NCBI GenBank assembly: GCA_008501765.1 | Contig: QQUE01000002.1 | Span: 26,520 to 90,519 of the forward strand | DNA from: Calditrichota bacterium | GTDB taxonomy: Bacteria > Zhuqueibacterota > Zhuqueibacteria > Zhuqueibacterales > Geothermadaptataceae | Length of the DNA: 64,000 nt | Direction: 5' to 3' | Made by a program: the position numbers and the translations under genes | The notes under the pieces: model-generated | What the model was told of the DNA's origin: nothing | The model's database searches: none | What the model saw: only the letters and a program-made list of their open reading frames with translations | Shown: positions 28,568 to 35,873 of the stretch, piece by piece | Layout of the letters: each line of letters starts with the position of its first letter | Numbering within the stretch: the stretch's first letter is position 1

Positions 28568-29449
28568 ATGCGTCGAGGGTTGGTGGATTATGCACTGATT
28601 GTGTTTGCTGGCATGCTTTACGCAGTTGCATTGAAATACTTTGTATTGCCTTCAAAGGTTATTTTAACAGGAACGGAAGGTATAGCCTCAGCTCTGTCCT
28701 ACTATTACGATAGTTATTGGTTGTTCATCGCACTCTATCTGACATTCCAATCCGTATTATTAATTTTTGCTCTTGCACGTGTAGGCAAAGTCTTTGCGAT
28801 GCGTTCAATGATCGTTGTTGCAACCGTTGTTGTTTTCCTGGCTCTCTTACCTAATTTAAAATTTGCGCAACCGGAGCCGCAGAATGAACGAATTATTTTG
28901 GTAATATTTGGCGGACTCCTGGCTGGCGCAGGCAAAGCTTTAGCGTTCAAGTATCGTGGATCAACGGGCGATGAAGACATACTCGGTGCTTACTTTGCCA
29001 TGAAATATCTCAAACCTGTCGGCTCAATTGCTGTATTTTCCGCCATAGGCTCAACCGCATTCGGTCTATTAATGGATTATATCAAGACCGGCGACTTCGA
29101 ATCGGTTGTCAATACTCTCATGTATACATGTATCTATATCTTCGCCTCTGCCGAGACGCTCAATAATCTCTATCGTAAATTCAAAATCACCATGGTCGCG
29201 ATCATCACCCGCAAACATGAAATGGTAGGAGGTGCTATTGCAAGTACATTTGATCATCGAACCTACACAGTGCATAAGAAAATCGGAGGCCATAGTGGCG
29301 AGTCATTTTGGATGGTCAGAACGATTATTACCCAGGAAGAATTACCCCGGATGCTTGAAGCCATCGAATATGCCGATCCGGATTGTTTTTACTATCACCA
29401 CGATATCGAAGGAGTTTCCCGGCGCTACTACATCACACCCATAGGTTGA
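28568..29449 (+). CDS. YitT family membrane protein (DUF161 + DUF2179)
   Basis: 293 residues: an N-terminal membrane part with five or six helices (about 5-200; VILTGTEGIASALSYYYDS is the family's first repeat motif) and a soluble C-terminal DUF2179 domain (about 215-290; MVRTIITQEELPRMLEAIE). AAGGATG precedes the start. Members are sometimes called YitT or YebE-like; the transported substrate is not known. Confidence 0.88.
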   Translation: MRRGLVDYALIVFAGMLYAVALKYFVLPSKVILTGTEGIASALSYYYDSYWLFIALYLTFQSVLLIFALARVGKVFAMRSMIVVATVVVFLALLPNLKFAQPEPQNERIILVIFGGLLAGAGKALAFKYRGSTGDEDILGAYFAMKYLKPVGSIAVFSAIGSTAFGLLMDYIKTGDFESVVNTLMYTCIYIFASAETLNNLYRKFKITMVAIITRKHEMVGGAIASTFDHRTYTVHKKIGGHSGESFWMVRTIITQEELPRMLEAIEYADPDCFYYHHDIEGVSRRYYITPIG

Positions 29450-29498
29450 CCTGTGGTGGAAATACCACATTCGGACATTGTATAAATTTGGAGAATTT

Positions 29499-30008
29499 AT
29501 GAAACAACTAATATCAGCATGCATATTAATTCTATCCTCAATTTCTTGTAATGAGCATAAGGAAGTTAGCTCAGTTGACCTCGTGAATTGGGAGAAACGA
29601 ACCGTTGGTTTTACCTTGAATGACTCGCTCGAATTTGGCACAACCTATTTATCCGTTTATTCTCAAATATACAGTATCACGGAACACAAAACACACGATC
29701 TTACTGCAACAATTAGTATGAGAAATACAAATAAAGCCGACACCATTTTCATCGAAAAAGCAGAATACTTTGACACTAAAGGAAAGTCAATAAGAACTTA
29801 CTTTAACAAGCCAATCTATCTTGCACCAATGGAAACGGTTGAAATTGTGATTGCTGAACTAGACAAAGAAGGCGGAACCGGAGCCAATTTCATATTTGAT
29901 TGGAAAATCAGGCCATCCTCGAATGAACCACTTTTTGAAGGGGTCATGATATCAACTTCCGGCCAGCAAGGATTGTCGTTCACAACACAAGGAAAGAGAA
30001 TTAATTAA
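29499..30008 (+). CDS. DUF3124 family lipoprotein
   Basis: 169-residue predicted lipoprotein: a hydrophobic signal followed by a lipobox-like SSISC near residue 18. The mature part matches DUF3124 along its length: TTYLSVYSQIYS, TATISMRNTNKADTIFI, YFDTKGKSIRTY, GGTGANFIFDW and EGVMISTSGQQGLSF. The ATG at 29499 follows GGAGA; an in-frame TTG 21 bp upstream would include that ribosome-binding site. The function of the family is unknown. Confidence 0.85.
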   Translation: MKQLISACILILSSISCNEHKEVSSVDLVNWEKRTVGFTLNDSLEFGTTYLSVYSQIYSITEHKTHDLTATISMRNTNKADTIFIEKAEYFDTKGKSIRTYFNKPIYLAPMETVEIVIAELDKEGGTGANFIFDWKIRPSSNEPLFEGVMISTSGQQGLSFTTQGKRIN

Positions 30009-30237
30009 GAAAGAGTGACTGAAATAATGGCTTCGATTTATTTTTGAAAGCTCGAGGAATGCCTTTGATAAATGAGAGAAATAGTGTGGCACGTGGCATA
30101 ATCCCGTGCCTAACTATTCATTCACCCGATAAAAAAACGGTGGATTTTTAAGTGTGTTCAGTGCACCTAATCTTTTTTTTCGGGTAATGATTGCATTCCC
30201 CAACCTATCCGCTTCGCTGGTCTGTGGAACACCCCGT

Positions 30238-30380
30238 TCAATAAACCCTCTCCATATCCGTATTCTGATAATAAAATCCCAATATCTCTGCCATCGTTTT
30301 GCCTGCCTGTGCCAAACGCGCAGCGCCGGCCTGGCACATGCCAACGCCGTGGCCCCAGCCAAAGGCTCCGAAATTTAAAT
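30238..30380 (-). pseudogene. Detached copy of the 3' end of the spoIID-like gene
   Basis: The 124 bp from 30238 to about 30361 match 31072-31200 (the last codons of the full gene) with roughly eight mismatches; weaker similarity reaches about 30380. In frame it encodes [17 protein letters not shown], then [20 protein letters not shown] and the same stop TGA. Upstream of that the frame closes at once, so this is a tail without a body. It lies in the same orientation as the full gene, 834 bp away, with a toxin-antitoxin locus between the copies. Confidence 0.85.
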
Positions 30381-30453
30381 TTATTCATTCCAGGCAAATT
30401 GCCAATGACTATCCAAATAATGATCCCTGAAAACAGATCATGCAATAAGAAAT

Positions 30454-30747
30454 TTGTTGCCATTAAGCACACAAAATGATAGAATTACCAATGAAATTGA
30501 ATGGTTAAAAGAAAACCGGGAAATTTGTTTCGAGGATATTCTGTTTTATATTGAGCATGATTTGATAGTCGATGATATTAGCCATCCGAACAAGCAAAAA
30601 TATAAAAATCAGCGGATGATGGTTTTCGACATTAATGGCTACATTTATTTGGTTCCCTATCTCGAATCTAATTCGGAATTATTTCTAAAAACTATCATCC
30701 CAAGCAGGAAAGCTACCAAGATTTATTTGGAGAGAAAAAATGAATAA
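30454..30747 (+). CDS. Probable type II toxin (BrnT-like)
   Basis: 97-residue protein whose core (SHPNKQKYKNQRMMVFDINGY as 'HPN-K-QR-V-ING' blocks, then YLVPYLES and LFLKTIIPSRKATKIYL) matches small BrnT-like RNase toxins that pair with CopG-type antitoxins. The start is uncertain: the called TTG has no good ribosome-binding site and the N-terminus lacks the usual family opening, so the beginning may be altered. It overlaps the antitoxin frame by 8 bp, as expected for such pairs. No catalytic residue set was verified. Confidence 0.7.
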   Translation: MLPLSTQNDRITNEIEWLKENREICFEDILFYIEHDLIVDDISHPNKQKYKNQRMMVFDINGYIYLVPYLESNSELFLKTIIPSRKATKIYLERKNE

Positions 30748-31015
30748 CAAAATAAATAAGGAAGAAAAAGATATTTTAGAATCTTTTGAAAAGGGTGAAT
30801 GGATTTCGTCACCAAACTTCGATGAACGAAAAAAACAATTAAAAAATTTGGCCGGTGAAACCATTCGAAAACATAAAAGAATAAATATCTGAATTTCTCA
30901 GCGCGATCTTAATGAATTAAAACGTATTGCCATGCAGGAAGGTTTACCGTATCAGACGCTTATCTCAAGCATATTACATAAATACGTCAATGGTGGCCCA
31001 TTAATTTCAAAATAA
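30740..31015 (+). pseudogene. CopG-type antitoxin gene interrupted by an in-frame TGA
   Basis: From the ATG at 30740 the frame gives 50 codons (NKEEKDILESFEKGEW...KHKRINI), then TGA at 30890-30892, then 40 more codons in the same frame to a TAA at 31013-31015 (ISQRDLNELKRIAMQEGLPY, QTLISSILHKYVNGG). The joined product is a normal-length antitoxin with a ribbon-helix-helix region. Family members usually have Arg at the stop position (RINIRIS), so a single CGA-to-TGA change is the simplest explanation. The stop removes the DNA-binding half. Other genes in the window use TGA as an ordinary stop, so recoding is unlikely. Confidence 0.75.
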
Positions 31016-31071
31016 AAATGCTTTAATAAATTTTTGTACCTGCAAGACCGTGGTATCAAACAAATTTCTTA

Positions 31072-32709
31072 TCAATAAACCCTCTCCACATCCGTATTCT
31101 GATAATAAAATCCCAAAATCTCTACCATCGTTTTTCCTGTTTGCGCCAAACGCGCAGCGCCGGCCTGACACATGCCAACGCCGTGGCCCCAGCCCGCACC
31201 ACGGAAATTAAAGCGCACGGGTGTGCCGGCTTCGTCGAGCTCGGGCGTCACAACAAAACAGGAGCTGTAGAGCGTCGAATCGCTCATGGCCCGACGGATT
31301 GTTAAATCTTTTTCAATTGTAAATGACCCGGCGCTGCCGATAATTTGCAGGCGTTTGATGCGGCCGGAGACACCGCGCTCCAGGGGAAGAATCGTGCGCA
31401 AAACGCCCATTTTTTTGCCGGTGGCCTTGGTAATACTGCGCTCCAGCTCATAGCGTGTAAAACTCGCCTGCCAGCGGAAATATTTTTGTGTGTAGAGCAG
31501 CGGTTGCGGCGTATCGGCGCCCAGCGTATTGCAAAAAACCGGCGCTTTGTTGTCGATCCATTTTTTGACGGTCGCATGCTCCTGCAGGCGGCCACGCAAA
31601 AGATCGGCAGCACCACGGCCATCAAAGCGGCCGCGCAGGTAGGGCTGTGGCGTGCCCAACCAGACATTTTCGTTGTTTTCCGTGTGGCCGCCACAGACGG
31701 CAGAATACACAGCATCGATAACGCGGCCGCCTGTTTTCAGCACCCGGCCATAAGTCTTTTTCACCGCCTGATCTGTCGATGGCTGCTCTTTGCTGACGCC
31801 GCCATAAACCTGACAGTGCACTGTCGCACAAATATCAAATCCCTCTTTCTGGTGTGCGCCGCGCTCAACTTTCACCAGCACTTCGCTGCGCGCTGCAATC
31901 GCCTGGGCTTCCAGCGCTGCGGCAGGAAAACCGAAGGGCATTTCTGCCGGCACGACGCCGCGTAGATAGTCTTCGGTGTCAACGATATTGACGGCTGAAA
32001 GTTGGTTCTTTTCATCAATGCGTAATTCCAGCAAACCACGGAAAACATTGTCCGCTTTGCCCTCGAAATGAAAGCCATTGCCCACGTCCATATTTAACAG
32101 GGCAAATTTTTCAGCGTGGATGCGCGTGCCATTGGGAACCTGGTATTTTTTCGGCGACTCCTTGCTGAAAATTTCGATTTGCCCGCCCGCAGAAACACTT
32201 TCATCTTCAATGATTTCCAAAGGAAAGCTTTTGCCCAGTTCGGCGCGGTATGTGGCGGCTTCGACAGCATTGGGAAAAGTACTCCACAGCAGGACATCGT
32301 AGCGTTTTTCGTTGCTGCTAAAATTGGGTTTCTTATTTTTTGTGGGTAATATTTCGCTGCGCAGGTTGAGCTTTTTCAGGCTGCGGCTGTTTTTTTCGGC
32401 TTCGGAGCGGGAGACATTTTCAGCGTAGCGCAGGCGGTAAACGATCGTTGCCGGGGTAAAATTAAGCGCCCGTGCCTGCCAGCGGATGCCCCGCATGCCG
32501 CGGCCAATAAAACGGTTATCGGGGCCGTAAATGGCGAAGCGGCCACTGACCATAAACTGGATTATTTTCTGCTTCTGCAACAAGCCAACACGAATCTGCG
32601 CCTGCCGTCCCATATTTTGCAAGCTTAGACTCGGGGCGCTGCACCCAAAAATAAGGACCAAACAAAGAAGGAGGACGAGTACATAGCGCATTTTATTTTT
32701 AAAAATCAT
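31072..32709 (-). CDS. SpoIID/LytB-domain lipoprotein
   Basis: 545-residue envelope protein. The start of the mature protein follows a lipobox (LIFGC near residue 23). A SPOR-like segment (about 105-180; DVLLWSTFPNAVEAATYRAE) precedes the SpoIID domain (about 235-545), with RGVVPAEMPFGFPAAALEAQ, SAVCGGHTENNENVW and the terminal [17 protein letters not shown] block. In sporulating bacteria SpoIID is a lytic transglycosylase; in this non-sporulating context a peptidoglycan-remodelling role is inferred. The last ~45 codons are duplicated at 30238-30380. Confidence 0.88.
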   Translation of the reverse strand: MIFKNKMRYVLVLLLCLVLIFGCSAPSLSLQNMGRQAQIRVGLLQKQKIIQFMVSGRFAIYGPDNRFIGRGMRGIRWQARALNFTPATIVYRLRYAENVSRSEAEKNSRSLKKLNLRSEILPTKNKKPNFSSNEKRYDVLLWSTFPNAVEAATYRAELGKSFPLEIIEDESVSAGGQIEIFSKESPKKYQVPNGTRIHAEKFALLNMDVGNGFHFEGKADNVFRGLLELRIDEKNQLSAVNIVDTEDYLRGVVPAEMPFGFPAAALEAQAIAARSEVLVKVERGAHQKEGFDICATVHCQVYGGVSKEQPSTDQAVKKTYGRVLKTGGRVIDAVYSAVCGGHTENNENVWLGTPQPYLRGRFDGRGAADLLRGRLQEHATVKKWIDNKAPVFCNTLGADTPQPLLYTQKYFRWQASFTRYELERSITKATGKKMGVLRTILPLERGVSGRIKRLQIIGSAGSFTIEKDLTIRRAMSDSTLYSSCFVVTPELDEAGTPVRFNFRGAGWGHGVGMCQAGAARLAQTGKTMVEILGFYYQNTDVERVY

Positions 32710-32753
32710 ATCTTAAATTCCTAACATCCAAATTTAGTATTCCATATAACAGG

Positions 32754-32965
32754 TTACCCCTTGTGCAAAGTTAACTGAATTCACAAATTCGTGTCTTTTC
32801 AGCTTCAATTGTCACACCGGTTTGCGTCTTTTTGCAATACCGGTGTCCCCCTGGTCGAGCTTCATGTCAGGAGTTCCCGGTATTTCACGTTGTGAAAACC
32901 GGGATGACTCGTACTCGAACTTAATTATTATTCAGTGCGAGCACTCTATTTTGCACAACAGGTTA
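32754..32965. repeat. MITE-like element, family B copy 2
   Basis: About 212 bp. The left end TTACCCCTTGTGCAAAG and the right end TTTTGCACAACAGGTTAA form imperfect inverted repeats sharing TTGTGCAAA. Its centre holds a CCCGG...CCGGG hairpin with GTGAAA arms that matches the reverse complement of the centre of copy 1 at 20521-20746. It lies between the spoIID-like gene start and the recQ stop and contains no frame. Confidence 0.6.
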
Positions 32966-33000
32966 AAGTACATTTTTTTAAAGCAATAAGAATACAATTT

Positions 33001-35214
33001 TTACCGTGCCTGTTCCTGGGCATCAACCTTCTGCTGCAATAAAAACAATTTAAGCAATTCCCACGAAACCTTCCCGTGCAAATCCTTAAAAATCGGGCTC
33101 AAACGTGCATCGCCGTGGCGCGCAAAAGCAGCGGCAATATCTTTTTTATGATTATCCAGTTCAGGAAAATCTTTGCTAAAATTGTGGTGCCGTAAAATGT
33201 GGCCATCATCGACAAATGCCAGCAAATGCTGGATGACTGTTTGAATCTGAACACGATTCTCAGTGGCCAATTGCTCAAGCGTCAGCTCTTGATTAAATGC
33301 TTCGCCAATTTGCATGTGTTTGCGCGGTTTCGTTTTGCGTTTTAGCTTTTTGAGCTGCCGGTGGGCCAATGATTTTTGCTCGATACCGCGGGCTAAACAA
33401 TGGCGTTTGATCACATCGCGAAATATTTTGCCGTATTTTTTATTTTTTTCCGCGCCAACGCCGTGAATCATTAAAAAAGCGTCTTCGGTCTGCGGAAAAG
33501 TAGCAGCCATATCCACCAGGGATTTATCGGAAAAAACAACGTATGGTGGCAGGTTGGCCTGTTCAGCCAAATTTTTACGAAATTTGCGCAGCTCGTCGAA
33601 AAGATCGCGGTCATAATCACCAAAATCGATGGCGCGTTTCGATGAACGGGGGCGTTCGTCATCAGCGATAATTTGTGCGACAAATGGCTCTGCACCGCTC
33701 AAAATTCCTTGCGCCTGCGCTAAAACTCGCAGGCTTCCCTGCTCCTCATCACGTCGCAAATAGCCACGTCGCACCAGTTGTTTCGACAGGTGAATCCACT
33801 GTTTTTTTGTCAGCTCAGCCCCGATATCGTAAGTTGAAAGCCGGTCATGGCCAAAACGGCGAATTTTTTGGTTCTTCGAACCGCGCAGCACGTCCGCAAT
33901 ATGCAGCGCTCCGAAAATCTCGCCAGTTCTTTTCACACAAGAAATAAATTTTTGTGCCTGTACTGTGACATCCTGCACCGCTTCTTCGCCACCGCCGCGG
34001 CAATTGTCGCACATATTGCAATTTTCTTCGCGATATTCCTGGCCAAAATACTGCAAAAGGGGCTGCCGTCTGCACCCGGTGAATTCGGCATATTTAACAA
34101 GCGCCTGCAGTTGTGCCTCAGCAATCTGCTGCTCTTTCTCCGGTTTTTCATTGAAGAAATACCGAATTTTCTGGATATCGCCATAGCCGAGAAAAAGCAA
34201 ACATTCCGCTGGCAGACCATCCCGCCCGGCGCGGCCAATTTCCTGATAATAAGACTCGATATTTTTCGGCAGGTCGTAATGAATGACAAATCGCACATTG
34301 GATTTGTTGATTCCCATGCCAAACGCCACCGTTGCCACAATTATTTGCACATCGTCGCGGATAAATTTTTCCTGCGACCGGGCACGTTCCTCACCGTCCA
34401 ACCCTGCATGATAGGGCAACGCCGAGTACCCATATTCCTGTAAAACTGCTGCGAGTTCGTCAACTTGATTGCGAGAAAAACAATAAATTATGCCCGATTC
34501 ATCACGGTGATTTTTGAGAAAATCGAGTGTTTGATTCAGGGTGCTACTCTTGTCAATCACTTGCAGCAGCAAATTCTCCCGATCAAAACTGGCGACAAAT
34601 TCCTGACCCTGTGGAAAACCAAGTGATTCTTTAATATCACGCTGCACCCGTGGTGTGGCTGTAGCCGTCAGTGCGATGCAAGCCGCCTGTGGAAAGCGCT
34701 GGCGCACCTCAGCAATCTGGCGGTATTCCGGGCGAAAATCATGGCCCCATTCAGAAATACAATGAGCTTCGTCCACTGTTATGCAATCAATCTGAATGCG
34801 CTGGAGAAGATTTTGAATTTTAGGCTGCAGCAATGTTTCCGGCGCGACATACAATAATTTGGCTTCACCGCGTTCGATACGCTGCACATTGAGAGAATAT
34901 TCCTGCTTCGAAATGCTGCTGTTGAGAACCACGGCTGCAACACCAAGTTCATTGAGTTGGCTCACCTGATCTTTCATCAGTGAAATAAGCGGCGAAACGA
35001 CAACAGTCAGCCCTTCAAAAATCAAGGCCGGGATTTGGTAGCAGATCGACTTTCCACCCCCCGTCGGCATGATAACCAGCGTGTCTTTTTTCTGCAAAAC
35101 CGACTCGATGATCTCCTGCTGGTATTGGCGAAACGATTGATATCCGAAGACTTCCTTTAAAATTTTTAATGACGTGACGGGCATAGTTTCCCCTGTTTTC
35201 TGATCTGATTTCAT
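33001..35214 (-). CDS. recQ: ATP-dependent DNA helicase RecQ
   Basis: 3'-5' superfamily 2 helicase for recombination and repair. Over 737 residues: helicase core with motif I PTGGGKS near residue 55, motif II DEAHCISEWGHDF, and motif VI QEIGRAGRDG; a zinc-binding RecQ-Ct with Cys at TGCRRQ, NCNMCDNC (about 380-405); a winged helix; an HRDC domain (about 530-600); and a C-terminal extension with an HTH-like segment. It is longer than E. coli RecQ (about 610), mostly at the C-terminus, as in Bacteroidota. An ATG at 35184 preceded by GGGGA is an alternative start. Confidence 0.95.
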   Translation of the reverse strand: MKSDQKTGETMPVTSLKILKEVFGYQSFRQYQQEIIESVLQKKDTLVIMPTGGGKSICYQIPALIFEGLTVVVSPLISLMKDQVSQLNELGVAAVVLNSSISKQEYSLNVQRIERGEAKLLYVAPETLLQPKIQNLLQRIQIDCITVDEAHCISEWGHDFRPEYRQIAEVRQRFPQAACIALTATATPRVQRDIKESLGFPQGQEFVASFDRENLLLQVIDKSSTLNQTLDFLKNHRDESGIIYCFSRNQVDELAAVLQEYGYSALPYHAGLDGEERARSQEKFIRDDVQIIVATVAFGMGINKSNVRFVIHYDLPKNIESYYQEIGRAGRDGLPAECLLFLGYGDIQKIRYFFNEKPEKEQQIAEAQLQALVKYAEFTGCRRQPLLQYFGQEYREENCNMCDNCRGGGEEAVQDVTVQAQKFISCVKRTGEIFGALHIADVLRGSKNQKIRRFGHDRLSTYDIGAELTKKQWIHLSKQLVRRGYLRRDEEQGSLRVLAQAQGILSGAEPFVAQIIADDERPRSSKRAIDFGDYDRDLFDELRKFRKNLAEQANLPPYVVFSDKSLVDMAATFPQTEDAFLMIHGVGAEKNKKYGKIFRDVIKRHCLARGIEQKSLAHRQLKKLKRKTKPRKHMQIGEAFNQELTLEQLATENRVQIQTVIQHLLAFVDDGHILRHHNFSKDFPELDNHKKDIAAAFARHGDARLSPIFKDLHGKVSWELLKLFLLQQKVDAQEQAR

Positions 35215-35873
35215 TCTTAAATAATAGAGAAATTGGCTCTATGAAGCAAAGAAAAAGATAGCCCTGTGAAAAAAATCGAGAGCTTCATTTTTCAAAACAA
35301 AGCCTGATTCAAATGGAATTTCAGGTAATTTAGAATCTAACTGAAAACTTGATTTGCCATGCCCGATTGTATTAATCGCATGTGCGTCAACTTAAGGATT
35401 TTGAATATGTGTAAATCTTTATTTTGAGACTAATCGCAGACATCCCCCTGTATCCCCCTTCGAAGGGGGAATTTATATTCTCCCTTTGAAGGGAGAAAGA
35501 TTTATGCTCGTCTAGAGCATAAATCAGAGGGATGTTTGACACAATCTTTGGTTTTTCCACAATTCTAAATCCTTAGATTGATGCCCATGCAAATGTTTTA
35601 CTCGGGGATCCATTACTGCATCGAGGTTTTCGGATAAGCTCCAAATATTTTTTCTCAGGCAGGATTATAGCAGCCAATTATCACTTTTAAATTGCAATTA
35701 AACAGGAGTTCCTTGATTTCAAAAATTATCGTTCTATTTTATAGAGTCAAAAATTTAGTCGGTTTTATTCTAAAAGTTATAATTGATGTGCCTGGCACAT
35801 TTTTAAAAACTTCAATTAATTCTTGCACATCATTTCAAATTGAGCAGTTTCATTCTCAGATGAGGGAGCTCCC
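35215..35873. other. Divergent intergenic region with palindromic repeats
   Basis: About 660 bp between recQ and the M14 peptidase gene. It contains the hairpin cluster at 35441-35534 and an isolated palindrome, TGTGCCTGGCACA, near 35794-35806 that also occurs in the family A elements. A 63-codon plus-strand frame (35692-35883) covers that palindrome and is not considered real. Confidence 0.5.
35441..35534. repeat. Cluster of three perfect hairpins within CATCCC/GGGATG ends
   Basis: Between CATCCC (35441-35446) and GGGATG (35529-35534) lie CCCCCTTCGAAGGGGG (35454-35469), TCTCCCTTTGAAGGGAGA (35479-35496) and TTTATGCTC-gtcta-GAGCATAAA (35501-35523). All three are perfect stems. A single copy in this window; no frame. 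Confidence 0.7.

Noticed and set aside
30114..30362. Minus-strand 82-codon frame over the detached spoIID-like tail
   Set aside because: It is in the wrong frame relative to the spoIID-like codons; the homologous frame gives the [12 protein letters not shown] motif and is a fragment.
30740..31015. TGA read as a sense codon
   Set aside because: Several intact genes in the window end in TGA, and no recoding signal is visible, so a nonsense mutation or sequence error is simpler.
31345..31965. Plus-strand 206-codon frame
   Set aside because: Antisense to the spoIID-like gene in its GC-richer part; Ala/Arg-rich translation typical of a shadow.
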